A stretch of 8,927 nucleotides of DNA from contig SKZL01000128.1 in NCBI GenBank assembly GCA_007127395.1, forward strand, positions 1-8,927, read 5' to 3'. The DNA is from Balneolaceae bacterium (GTDB lineage Bacteria > Bacteroidota > Rhodothermia > Balneolales > Balneolaceae). The position numbers were made by a program, and so were the translations under genes. The notes under the pieces were generated by a model, which worked only from the letters and a program-made list of their open reading frames with translations, was not told the origin of the DNA and did no database searches. This document shows positions 1-7,096 of this stretch, in pieces (the stretch's first letter is position 1; each line of letters opens with the position of its first letter).

Positions 1-30
1 ACTTATAACGGAGAGGGATAATTTTTTCAT
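1..30 (-). CDS. Possible 5' end of a protein-coding gene cut by the window edge
   Basis: Read leftward, an ATG at 30-28 opens a frame that stays open to the window edge and gives MKKLSLSVIS. A short Lys-Lys start followed by hydrophobic and small residues is how many exported proteins begin, so a signal peptide is possible. An AAAGGA-like Shine-Dalgarno stretch lies about 12 nt upstream (complement of 43-50), slightly farther than usual. The ATG lies about 200 nt beyond the sdhB terminator, which leaves room for its own promoter. Ten codons are too few to name a family. The call rests only on the start context and could be chance. Confidence 0.35.
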   Translation of the reverse strand, partial: MKKLSLSVIS

Positions 31-226
31 GATTCGTTTTATATTCCTTTGATTTCTTTACCTATTTATAAATGTCTTATAACTGATGTTGTTCATCCGG
101 TCTTCTGATTGAAAGAGCACCACAACAACTTTACTTTACTACGTAAAAAATGAATGAAAGTTGATCTCAAAGTTATGTTATGGACCGTACAAATCATAAA
201 TCAAATCCATATAATCTATTTTGAAT

Positions 227-256
227 AAAAAAAAAGCGCAACATTGAAGTTACGCT
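227..256 (-). terminator. Rho-independent terminator of the sdhCAB operon
   Basis: On the minus strand the sequence reads AGCGTAAC, a six-base loop TTCAAT, then GTTGCGCT, followed directly by a run of T residues (complement of the A run at 227-235). The stem is 8 bp with one U-G wobble. It lies about 40 nt past the sdhB stop codon, where the sdh transcript is expected to end. The stem-loop plus U-tract is complete only in the leftward direction. On the plus strand only a short CTCTTT follows, so it is probably unidirectional. Confidence 0.85.
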
Positions 257-298
257 CTTTAATTTATTACAGCTCTGATACTTTCCTGCTCTTTATGA

Positions 299-1045
299 TT
301 AAAAAACAGCTTTCATATAATCTTTTCTCATCTGAGCAATGGCGGATATGCTGATTCCGACCGGACAAACTGCTTCACATTCAGCATAGTTTGAGCAGTC
401 ACCAAATCCCTCTTTCTCCATCTGATTAACCATTGCAATCGAACGTTTATTTTTCTCCGGCTGTCCTTGCGGCAAGGCATTCAGATGTGATAATTTTGCT
501 CCGGTAAAGAGAGATGCGGATGAATTTGGACAAGCAGCCACACAAGCTCCACAACCGATACATGTTGCATAGTCAAAAGCCTGATTAGAAACCTCCTGTG
601 GAACCGGAATCAGATTGGCCTCAGGTGCAGCACCCGTCTTAACGGATATATATCCACCTGCCTCTACAATTCTATCAAGCGCAGAGCGGTCAACTACTAA
701 ATCTTTTATGACCGGAAAAGCAGCAGCACGAGGCGGTTCGATAACTATGGTATCACCATCGCTGTAGTTACGCATATGCAACTGACAGGCGGCCGTTTTA
801 TGCTTTGGGCCATGTGCACGGCCATTAATCACCATATTGCATGATCCGCAAATACCTTCCCTGCAGTCATGATCAAACTCAACAGGATCTTTATCCTCTT
901 TCATAAGCTTTTCATTCAGCACATCCAGCATCTCCAGAAAAGACATATGTTCATTTACATCAGGCAAGAGATAATCTTCAAAATGACCGGGATCATTTGC
1001 ATTTTTCTGTCGCCAAACTTTAAGGTTGATTGTCATCTCACTCAT
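299..1045 (-). CDS. sdhB: Succinate dehydrogenase / fumarate reductase iron-sulfur subunit
   Basis: This 248-aa iron-sulfur subunit passes electrons from the SdhA flavin to the membrane cytochrome b. It sits on the cytoplasmic face of complex II in the TCA cycle and respiratory chain. The N-terminal ferredoxin-like domain holds the [2Fe-2S] ligands C61, C66, C69 (CREGICGSC) and C87. The C-terminal domain has [12 protein letters not shown] (C162, C165, C168, C172) and a second group C217, C223, C227. By family rule C162/C165/C168/C227 bind [4Fe-4S] and C172/C217/C223 bind [3Fe-4S], so all three clusters look intact. It starts 9 nt after the sdhA stop, with CAGGA in that spacer just before the ATG, which supports this start and translational coupling. 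It is last in the operon, upstream of a terminator. Whether it works mainly as dehydrogenase or fumarate reductase cannot be told from this subunit. Confidence 0.96.
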   Translation of the reverse strand: MSEMTINLKVWRQKNANDPGHFEDYLLPDVNEHMSFLEMLDVLNEKLMKEDKDPVEFDHDCREGICGSCNMVINGRAHGPKHKTAACQLHMRNYSDGDTIVIEPPRAAAFPVIKDLVVDRSALDRIVEAGGYISVKTGAAPEANLIPVPQEVSNQAFDYATCIGCGACVAACPNSSASLFTGAKLSHLNALPQGQPEKNKRSIAMVNQMEKEGFGDCSNYAECEAVCPVGISISAIAQMRKDYMKAVF

Positions 1046-1054
1046 AAAATCCTG

Positions 1055-2974
1055 TTATTTATAGCTTCTTTGTTTCATTTCCACGAACTCAAACTCAAGT
1101 GTTTCTTTATGAAGTTTGGTCTCTAATTTGCCATTTATTCCGAGATATTCCCAAGCAGAAACATATGCGAAATCTTTATCGTTTCTGATCGCTTCTCCCT
1201 CTTCAGTCTGGTATTCATCCCGAAGGTGGCAACCACAAGATTCATTCCGATCCATCGCATCCAATGCCATTAGTTCGGCGAGTTCAAAATAATCTGCCAA
1301 TCGAAGTGCATATTCCAGGTACTTATTATAATAACCTGCTTCACCGGGTACTCTAACGTTTTGCCAGAACTCATCTCGCAATTTACGGATTTCGTCAAGA
1401 GCGCTGGTCAATCCTTCAACATTTCTGGAGATACCCACCTTATCCCACATGATCTTACCCAAATCCCTGTGGAACTCAATAATGGTTTTGCTTCCTTTGA
1501 TTGAGAGCAATTTATCCAACTGTTTTGAAGAAGTTTCTGCGGCTTCACTGAATGCCTCATGGCCGGTATCCACTTTTTTCAAATCTGCACCTGCCAGGTA
1601 GTCTCCAACTGTGTAAGGTATAATAAAGTATCCGTCAGACAATCCCTGCATCAATGCACTTGCACCCAGTCGGTTTGCTCCATGGTCTGAGAAATTTGCC
1701 TCACCGGCCACAAAAAGGCCCGGTATGTTACTCATAAGATTGTAGTCTACCCAAAGTCCACCCATTGTGTAGTGAACAGCCGGGAAGATCCTCATCGGTG
1801 TTTGGTATGGATTTTCATCAGTGATATTTTCATACATATCAAAGAGGTTGCCATACTTGGCTTCGATCACCTCTTTTCCATCTCGTTTGATGGCATCCCT
1901 GAAGTCAAGATAGACCGCCAATCCACTGTCACCAACGCCAAGACCATCATCAGATACAAGTTTTGCGTTTCTTGAAGCAACATCACGCGGAACCAGGTTA
2001 CCGAAACTTGGATACCGTTCTTCAAGGAAATAGTATCTTTCATCCACAGGTACATCATTCGGGGCGCGTTTTTCATCTTTATCACGTGGCACCCAAACTC
2101 GCCCGTCATTTCTCAAACTCTCACTCATGAGTGTCAGTTTGGATTGATAATCACCGGAAACCGGGATACAGGTGGGGTGAATCTGAACAAAACATGGATT
2201 GGCGAATGCCGCTCCCCTTTTGTGACATCTCCAAGCCGCTGTCACATTTGAATTTTTTGCATTTGTAGAGAGATAGAATACATTTCCATATCCGCCGGTG
2301 CAGAGGACTACTGCATCTGCATACCATTTCTGGATCTCACCTGATACAAGGTTACGCGTAATAATTCCCCTGGCCTTACCGTCCACAACCACCAGATCCA
2401 GCATCTCCTGTCTCGGATAATCTTCAATTTTACCGGAATAGACCTCCTTCATCATTGCCTGATAAGCGCCAAGAAGTAGTTGCTGACCTGTCTGACCTCT
2501 TGAGTAGAATGTTCTGGAAACCTGAGCACCACCAAATGACCGGTTATCCAGCAAGCCTCCATATTCACGTCCGAAAGGTACTCCTTGAGCGACGGCCTGA
2601 TCGATTATATGGTTTGAATTTTCTGCCAGTCTGTAAACATTTGCTTCACGGCTGCGATAATCACCGCCTTTAATTGTATCGTAAAATAGCCGCCAAACAC
2701 TGTCACCATCATTTTGATAGTTTTTTGCTGCATTAATCCCTCCCTGAGCAGCAATACTGTGTGCTCTTCTGGCAGAATCCTGTATACAAAAAGTCTTCAC
2801 ATTATAACCTAACTCTGCGAGACTTGCTGCAGCAGATGCCCCGGCGAGACCTGTTCCCACAACGATAACATTATACTTTCTTTTGTTGTTCGGAGAGACA
2901 AGTTTGACATCGTTTAGATGCTTATTCCACTTCTGCTCTAATGGTCCTGAAGGTATTTTCGGATCTAATTTCAT
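1055..2974 (-). CDS. sdhA: Succinate dehydrogenase / fumarate reductase flavoprotein subunit
   Basis: This 639-aa catalytic subunit oxidises succinate to fumarate, or the reverse, using covalently bound FAD on the cytoplasmic side of the membrane. A Rossmann FAD motif GTGLAG lies at residues 40-45. [11 protein letters not shown] carries H72, the expected covalent flavin attachment site. Substrate and catalytic positions recognisable by family pattern are H266 in FVQIHPT, R330 in LVPRDVASR (proton-transfer Arg), H401 in HYTMGG and R435 in GANRLGAS. The C-terminal helical domain ends in a family-like segment with [10 protein letters not shown]. The length and the roughly 35-residue extension before the FAD motif suit Bacteroidota-type SdhA rather than the shorter E. 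coli protein. It lies 26 nt after sdhC and 9 nt before sdhB. An AAAGAG just before the ATG is a weak ribosome site. No broken motif is visible. Confidence 0.97.
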   Translation of the reverse strand: MKLDPKIPSGPLEQKWNKHLNDVKLVSPNNKRKYNVIVVGTGLAGASAAASLAELGYNVKTFCIQDSARRAHSIAAQGGINAAKNYQNDGDSVWRLFYDTIKGGDYRSREANVYRLAENSNHIIDQAVAQGVPFGREYGGLLDNRSFGGAQVSRTFYSRGQTGQQLLLGAYQAMMKEVYSGKIEDYPRQEMLDLVVVDGKARGIITRNLVSGEIQKWYADAVVLCTGGYGNVFYLSTNAKNSNVTAAWRCHKRGAAFANPCFVQIHPTCIPVSGDYQSKLTLMSESLRNDGRVWVPRDKDEKRAPNDVPVDERYYFLEERYPSFGNLVPRDVASRNAKLVSDDGLGVGDSGLAVYLDFRDAIKRDGKEVIEAKYGNLFDMYENITDENPYQTPMRIFPAVHYTMGGLWVDYNLMSNIPGLFVAGEANFSDHGANRLGASALMQGLSDGYFIIPYTVGDYLAGADLKKVDTGHEAFSEAAETSSKQLDKLLSIKGSKTIIEFHRDLGKIMWDKVGISRNVEGLTSALDEIRKLRDEFWQNVRVPGEAGYYNKYLEYALRLADYFELAELMALDAMDRNESCGCHLRDEYQTEEGEAIRNDKDFAYVSAWEYLGINGKLETKLHKETLEFEFVEMKQRSYK

Positions 2975-3000
2975 ATTCTCTTTATTCTTTTTAAAACCGG

Positions 3001-3705
3001 TTAATTACAATTGATTAGCGCCGCTTCACATCCTCCGGCAAAATAGATGTAGAGTGGGATAAACAGAAATCCTATCGCCAGGATTACCGCAACGATGACA
3101 CCGACTGTATAGACCATTGCGGATGCTTTCGGACTACTTAGTGTTAGTGATGTGAAAGCACTCCATATTCCATGCCCCAGGTGTGCACCCAGTAACATCA
3201 TAACAAAAGTATATCCAAAGGCATAAAAAGGATTTGCGAATGTATCCAATACGAGTGTCTTGATGTCGTGCATCTCCACTCCATCAACCGTAACGGTTCC
3301 CATGTCACCCAAAGCAAATGTGTTAACATGAAATATTACGAAGATCAACAGCACAACACCGGTGAACGCCATACTTCTGGAACTGAGACTCTGTTTACTG
3401 GGGCCCCCTTTACTGCTGTACACCTTGTAATCCTGTGGCCTGGCTTTCTTCTTTCCAAACCAGATGGAGATTCCGATCCATGCATGAACCACAAAGATCA
3501 GAAGTAATCCCACACGTGCAATCCACAACAATGGCCCCAGCTGATGCAAAAAGTGAGAATAACTGTTCATTGCATTTGGATCACCGAAAATGGCAAGATT
3601 GCCAACCAAATGGAAAACAATAAATAGCACAAGCAAAACTCCGGTCAGCCCGGTTAGAATTTTGCGGCCAACCTGAGACTGGAAAGCTTCAATAATAGAT
3701 GGCAT
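3001..3705 (-). CDS. sdhC: Succinate dehydrogenase cytochrome b subunit (type B, di-heme)
   Basis: This 234-aa membrane anchor carries haem b and the quinone site of complex II. Five hydrophobic segments are visible at about residues 15-40, 60-83, 112-132, 158-183 and 197-223, as in the single-polypeptide b558 (type B) anchor. No separate sdhD is present or needed. Candidate axial haem ligands are H32 (FHLVGN), H74 (VVHAWIG), H126 (IFHVNTF) and H175 or H178 (HLGHGIW), one per helix as expected for two haems. The C-terminus ends with two cysteines (C226, C233) after the last helix, with no evident role. It is the first gene of the operon. No good Shine-Dalgarno precedes the ATG, only an AT-rich leader containing an 11-bp palindrome. 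In this anchor class menaquinone is the usual quinone; that is inference here. Confidence 0.94.
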   Translation of the reverse strand: MPSIIEAFQSQVGRKILTGLTGVLLVLFIVFHLVGNLAIFGDPNAMNSYSHFLHQLGPLLWIARVGLLLIFVVHAWIGISIWFGKKKARPQDYKVYSSKGGPSKQSLSSRSMAFTGVVLLIFVIFHVNTFALGDMGTVTVDGVEMHDIKTLVLDTFANPFYAFGYTFVMMLLGAHLGHGIWSAFTSLTLSSPKASAMVYTVGVIVAVILAIGFLFIPLYIYFAGGCEAALINCN

Positions 3706-3707
3706 AT

Positions 3708-3718
3708 AAATCAGATTT
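3708..3718. promoter_or_regulatory. Palindrome AAATCAGATTT in the sdhC leader, possible operator
   Basis: AAATC-A-GATTT is a perfect 5+1+5 palindrome that ends 2 nt before the sdhC start codon on the minus strand. Its core ATCAGATTT recurs at 3926-3934, and ATCTGATTT occurs at 4019-4028, in the same intergenic region. A binding site for a dimeric regulator, or a small element occluding translation start, is possible. It matches no operator I know, and short AT-rich palindromes occur by chance. Confidence 0.25.
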
Positions 3719-3829
3719 GATGATATAGATAGTAAATTTTTTTAAAACAGGACTTTTTTATCCGGTTTTTCTTTATTTATTTAAAATCGCTTCTTCTACT
3801 TAAAAAGGCAAGAAATATCGGTCGAAATC

Positions 3830-3867
3830 TGCAATTCTGAGCTTATTCAGAAATGTTCTAAATTGCA
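3830..3867. repeat. Nested imperfect inverted repeat
   Basis: An inner perfect 6-bp inverted repeat TTCTGA / TCAGAA (3835-3840 and 3847-3852) with a 6-nt loop sits inside an outer pair TGCAA / TTGCA (3830-3834 and 3863-3867). A 10-nt bulge lies on the right side. The fold has no trailing U-tract on either strand, so it is not a standard intrinsic terminator. It could be an mRNA leader structure or a protein site, or chance in AT-rich DNA. Confidence 0.3.
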
Positions 3868-4165
3868 CATATTCACTCATAATACTTAACCCATTTTGCT
3901 TTACACAGTTACAGAAACTTACAGATCAGATTTCCGGGTTAAAGGATCCAAATTCAATAAACCATCTGCTTATCCATCTGGAAGAGCTGGACAGTAGTAT
4001 ATATATCCTGAAAAATTGATCTGATTTCCATTTCCAGGCTCTTTACCTTTTATTTGAATAGTTACAATGGCTAAAAATTATTTCTGAAGGTGTTTGTCGT
4101 GAACCATTTGTACTCAAAAGATGTCTCTACTCTTATACATGTAACTTATATATATCGGTGATTCA

Positions 4166-4708
4166 ATGAAAATTTACACAAAACGGGGTGATAAAGGTTA
4201 TACATCACTCTTTGGCGGCTCTAAAGTAGAAAAAAATGACCTTAGAATTCAAGCATACGGTACTGTAGATGAGCTCAATTCAGTTATTGGATTAGGGTTG
4301 ACCCATCCTCTCAGTAAAAAAGGATCAGAAATTCTGAATGAAATTCAAAAACAGCTATTTGTGCTGGGTGCCGATCTGGCTACACCTCAATCAAAAAAAA
4401 CAAAAGTACAGCGTATTAAAACAGACGAAATTGAGCAACTTGAATCATGGATCGATACCATCGACAGCTCTTTACCGGCTCTTACATCTTTTATACTACC
4501 GGGCGGATCCAAACCCGGTGCCTATCTTCATCTTGCCAGGACTGTATGCAGAAGGGCAGAACGACATACAGTCGAATTGAAATGGAATGAAAATATTTCC
4601 GAGGAGACCATCATCTACCTGAACCGTTTGTCGGATCTTCTATTCGTATTGGCCCGATTTGAAAATCAGGAAGCCGGTTTAGAAGAGACCAAGTGGATTC
4701 CTGAATAG
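4166..4708 (+). CDS. PduO-type ATP:cob(I)alamin adenosyltransferase
   Basis: This 180-aa cytoplasmic enzyme transfers the 5'-deoxyadenosyl group of ATP to cob(I)alamin, making the coenzyme form of B12. The N-terminal ATP-binding signature TKRGDKGYTSLFGG (residues 5-18) is followed by AYGTVDELNSVIG (30-42). The second signature is PGGSKPGAYLHLARTVCRRA (112-131), and YLNRLSDLLFVLAR (151-164) closes the helical bundle. Length and motifs fit the PduO/MMAB family, trimeric in known members, and not the unrelated CobA/BtuR or EutT types. GGTGA 4 nt before the ATG supports the start. It stands alone: 460 bp separate it from the divergent sdh operon and 88 bp from glmM. No other B12 gene is here. A role in supplying AdoCbl to methylmalonyl-CoA mutase or another B12 enzyme is inference. 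Confidence 0.93.
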   Translation: MKIYTKRGDKGYTSLFGGSKVEKNDLRIQAYGTVDELNSVIGLGLTHPLSKKGSEILNEIQKQLFVLGADLATPQSKKTKVQRIKTDEIEQLESWIDTIDSSLPALTSFILPGGSKPGAYLHLARTVCRRAERHTVELKWNENISEETIIYLNRLSDLLFVLARFENQEAGLEETKWIPE

Positions 4709-4746
4709 CAACATTACATTCCTTTTTGGTTTTTATCCATTATCAC

Positions 4747-4768
4747 TATCATTAAAATAGCAATGATA
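4747..4768. repeat. 7-bp perfect inverted repeat upstream of glmM
   Basis: TATCATT (4747-4753) and AATGATA (4762-4768) form a perfect inverted repeat around an 8-nt loop, 28 nt before the glmM ATG and 38 nt after the adenosyltransferase stop. The stem is nearly all A-T with no following T-run, so it is a weak terminator candidate at best. It could be a regulator site or a leader hairpin for glmM. Confidence 0.3.
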
Positions 4769-4796
4769 TGAACTTCGAACCTACTTACATTTATCT

Positions 4797-6143
4797 ATGG
4801 CACTTATGATCTCTGTCTCCGGTATCCGGGGAATCTTTGGAACTCACCTTACACCGGAAAACCTGGTAACCTTTACCGCTGCATACGGAACCTGGCTGAA
4901 TGGCGGTAGCGTTGTTGTTGGCAGGGATTCCAGGGTAACAGGCCAAATTTGTGAAGACATTGTCTGTGCCACACTTCAAAGCACTGGGTGTAATGTTATC
5001 AAAACAGGTATTGCTACCACTCCGACAGTGGCCATGGGGGTTTTGAAACATCAGGCAGAAGGCGGGATTATTCTGACGGCCAGTCATAATCCGGAACAGT
5101 GGAATGCACTGAAGCTTTTGAACAACAGAAGTGAATTTCTGGATTCGGAGCAGGGAAAAGAGGTCCTCACCCTGGCAGAGGATGGTAACTTCAACTACAA
5201 AATGTTTGATCAGATCGGTTCTATTACTACTGATTCTGACCTCGCCTCCTATCACATCCGAAAAATTCTAGAGTTGCCGTATATAGATGAAAAACTGATC
5301 CGTTCAAAAAACTTTAAGGTTGCTGTAGATGCTGTAAATGGCGCGGCATCCAACGCTCTGCCGGAACTGCTTGAGGCGTTGGGGGTCAGCGTTCAGAAGA
5401 TACACTGCACGCCCAACGGTATATTTCCTCATAATCCTGAACCTCTGCCTGAGCATTTGTCCGAAATATGCGAATTGGTCCGGGAACAAAAATGTGACCT
5501 GGGAATTGTAACAGATCCGGATGGGGACCGTCTTGCACTTGTTGATGAAAATGGTGATCTGTTTGGTGAAGAGTATACTCAGGTGATGGCTTTTGACCTG
5601 ATGCTCTCAAAGAAAAACGGAGATACAGCTACCAATCTCTCCTCTTCCCGTGCAGCTGATAAAATTTCCGAGAAATATGGTGCTCAGTGCCACAGGTCAG
5701 CCGTAGGTGAGATCAATGTTGTCAAAGTGATGCAGAAAGAGAATGCGATCATTAGCGGAGAAGGGAATGGAGGCGTCATCAATCCCGACCTTCACCCCGG
5801 GCGGGATGCACTTGTCGGTACAGCCATGGCTCTACAGCTATTGGCTGAGCGCAATCTGAAAGCCTCTGATTATCGAAAGTCGCTTCCCCACTTTGAGATG
5901 AGTAAACAGAAATTGCAGCTTGCAGATCTGGGTGTAGACGCAGATCAGTTGCTTAAGAAAGTTTCAGAGTCATTTCAAAAACAGAATCCCAACACCCTGG
6001 ATGGTGTAAAGATCGATTTTGAGAATGGATGGGTCCATTTCAGAAAGTCTAACACAGAACCAATTGTTCGGGTTTACAGTGAAGCAGAGAGTAAAAAAGC
6101 AGCTGAAGAGCTGGCAGAAAAGGTTATAAGCATCATCCGTTAA
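4797..6143 (+). CDS. glmM: Phosphoglucosamine mutase (alpha-D-phosphohexomutase family)
   Basis: This 448-aa cytoplasmic enzyme interconverts glucosamine-6-phosphate and glucosamine-1-phosphate on the way to UDP-GlcNAc for peptidoglycan. The four phosphohexomutase loops are present in order. The phosphoserine loop TASHNP holds S96 as the phosphate carrier. The Mg2+ loop TDPDGDR contains D240, D242 and D244. The sugar-specificity loop is GEGNGG (321-326), and the phosphate-binding loop RKSNTEP (416-422) is followed by IVRVYSEA. The N-terminus ISVSGIRGIFG is typical. GEGNGG differs from the GEQSGH/GEMSGH loops of proteobacterial GlmM and ManB and resembles archaeal-type and, as I recall, Bacteroidota enzymes, so phosphomannomutase or phosphoglucomutase side activity cannot be excluded. 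No clear Shine-Dalgarno precedes the ATG at 4797; a second in-frame ATG three codons later is possible. It is followed by yicC after 71 nt. Confidence 0.88.
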   Translation: MALMISVSGIRGIFGTHLTPENLVTFTAAYGTWLNGGSVVVGRDSRVTGQICEDIVCATLQSTGCNVIKTGIATTPTVAMGVLKHQAEGGIILTASHNPEQWNALKLLNNRSEFLDSEQGKEVLTLAEDGNFNYKMFDQIGSITTDSDLASYHIRKILELPYIDEKLIRSKNFKVAVDAVNGAASNALPELLEALGVSVQKIHCTPNGIFPHNPEPLPEHLSEICELVREQKCDLGIVTDPDGDRLALVDENGDLFGEEYTQVMAFDLMLSKKNGDTATNLSSSRAADKISEKYGAQCHRSAVGEINVVKVMQKENAIISGEGNGGVINPDLHPGRDALVGTAMALQLLAERNLKASDYRKSLPHFEMSKQKLQLADLGVDADQLLKKVSESFQKQNPNTLDGVKIDFENGWVHFRKSNTEPIVRVYSEAESKKAAEELAEKVISIIR

Positions 6144-6152
6144 ACCTATATT

Positions 6153-6165
6153 TTTGAAATTCAAA
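6153..6165. promoter_or_regulatory. Palindrome TTTGAAATTCAAA upstream of yicC
   Basis: This perfect 6+1+6 palindrome lies in the 71-nt glmM-yicC gap, about 50 nt before the yicC start. It overlaps a TATTTTTG (6149-6156) that fits the Bacteroidota -7 consensus TAnnTTTG, but no TTG/TTTG -33 element is seen at proper distance. It may mark a promoter or operator for the yicC-gmk-rpoZ-coaBC unit. Support is weak. Confidence 0.25.
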
Positions 6166-6214
6166 TGAAAGCACTAATATTTCCTGATTGTCAATCTTTT
6201 AATAACATCGCTGT

Positions 6215-7096
6215 ATGATAAAATCGATGACCGGCTTTGGACGGGGTGAACACTCATCCAACGGCTACCAGATTACAGTTGAGCTGAAAACGCTGAACAG
6301 CCGATATCTGGATATAACATTACGCACTCCAAAAAGTCTTCAAGATTTTGAACTAAAAATTAAGGAAGCGATCCAAGCAAAACTCTCCCGTGGAAAAGTG
6401 CATATTAACATCAACGTCGAAAAAAAGGATGAGTCAACAACCCGTGTCGCATTCAATAGTGATATGGTAAAGGCGTACGGAAAGATGCTAGAAGAGGTTA
6501 AATTTCTCGCAAATATCCAGGAACCGGTAACAATCAGGGATATCCTAAGATTTGAAGAGATATTTGAAACCCGGAATCCGGAAGAAGATCAGTTAGAAGA
6601 GATCTGGGAAAATGCGGAGCTTGCTCTGTCTGATGCCATATCTATGCTCAATCAAATGCGGGATCAGGAGGGTAGAGAGCTCAAAAAAGATCTTCTGAAT
6701 CAAATTAACGGCATCGCTGATATGATTGAGGAAGTGACGCTGATCTCTGAAAAACGAGTACCTGAGGTTCGGGAGAAACTCCATAACAGAATAAATAATC
6801 TGGTCAGTGATGATAAATTTGACCCCGATCGCATGGAGATGGAGATTGCAATACTGGTCGATAAAATGGATGTTAATGAAGAGATTATTCGTCTGCAGTC
6901 GCATCTTAAATTTTTCCTGAAAGCACTTGAACAAGATGAGCCTGTTGGAAGAAGGCTCAATTTTTTATGCCAGGAAATTAATCGCGAACTCAATACTATC
7001 GGTTCAAAGGCGAATGATTCCGTGATATCACACCATATCGTTCTTGGTAAGGAAAAACTGGAACAGATTCGGGAACAGGTCCAGAACATTGAGTAA
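6215..7096 (+). CDS. yicC: YicC-family protein (endoribonuclease family)
   Basis: This 293-aa protein has the two-part YicC architecture. An N-terminal YicC_N-like domain begins MIKSMTGFGRGE, with LKTLNSRYLD at residues 24-33. A C-terminal DUF1732-like domain ends with the family signature: DVNEEIIRLQSHL (219-231), then GRRLNFLCQEINRELNTIGS (245-264). The middle is charged and helical (about 120-200) and probably coiled. Members of this widespread family have been described as endoribonucleases acting on RNA, including small RNAs in E. coli; the substrate here is unknown. The length is normal. The start has no obvious Shine-Dalgarno, but the MTGFGR motif so close to the ATG fixes it. The last 8 nt overlap gmk, a pairing seen in many bacteria, so the two are likely co-translated. 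Confidence 0.93.
   Translation: MIKSMTGFGRGEHSSNGYQITVELKTLNSRYLDITLRTPKSLQDFELKIKEAIQAKLSRGKVHININVEKKDESTTRVAFNSDMVKAYGKMLEEVKFLANIQEPVTIRDILRFEEIFETRNPEEDQLEEIWENAELALSDAISMLNQMRDQEGRELKKDLLNQINGIADMIEEVTLISEKRVPEVREKLHNRINNLVSDDKFDPDRMEMEIAILVDKMDVNEEIIRLQSHLKFFLKALEQDEPVGRRLNFLCQEINRELNTIGSKANDSVISHHIVLGKEKLEQIREQVQNIE
7077..7091 (+). promoter_or_regulatory. Ribosome site and TTG start of gmk inside the yicC end
   Basis: AGG at 7077-7079 lies 9 nt before a TTG (7089-7091) that opens gmk, and the yicC stop TAA is at 7094-7096. The arrangement suggests that terminating ribosomes reinitiate. The only other upstream in-frame start of the usual kind is a TTG at 7044, which would add 15 residues with no resemblance to guanylate kinases. 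No ATG or GTG is available before the P-loop. Confidence 0.6.

Larger units (their letters stand above)
3706..4165. other. 460-bp divergent intergenic region between sdhC and the adenosyltransferase gene
   Basis: This gap must hold the promoters of the leftward sdh operon and of the rightward adenosyltransferase gene. No hexamer pair with good spacing stands out on either strand, nor a convincing TAnnTTTG Bacteroidota -7 box. No B12-box-like sequence of a cobalamin riboswitch and no tRNA-like fold was seen. What is present: an 11-bp palindrome at 3708-3718, two related motifs at 3924-3935 and 4018-4029, and a nested inverted repeat at 3830-3867. There is also an open plus-strand frame at 3804-4019 (71 codons, no ATG, GTG or TTG). 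Its second half reads like protein (for example HLEELDSSIYILKN), but I recognise no family. Confidence 0.6.

Noticed and set aside
168..193. Bacteroidota-type promoter on the minus strand (TAACTTTG with TTTG upstream)
   Set aside because: The -7 box fits TAnnTTTG, but the TTTG element is only 14 nt away, shorter than expected for this promoter class. It would also leave a very long leader before the edge gene.
3958..3982. Short tandem CCATCTG repeat (12-nt period)
   Set aside because: Only two 7-nt copies, at 3962 and 3974. Too short to separate from chance, and no array structure.
4110..4142. Sigma-70-like promoter (TTGTAC with TCTTAT or TATACA) ahead of the adenosyltransferase gene
   Set aside because: The -35-like TTGTAC pairs with a good -10 only at a spacing longer than 18 nt; at 17 nt the -10 is poor. 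Not convincing without transcript data.
3706..4165. Cobalamin riboswitch upstream of the adenosyltransferase gene
   Set aside because: No B12-box-like GCCACTG core or surrounding helices were seen on the plus strand.
4791..5255. 154-codon open frame on the minus strand opposite glmM
   Set aside because: It lies wholly antisense to the conserved GlmM N-terminal and phosphoserine regions, and its translation shows no recognisable domain. It is a shadow of the real gene.
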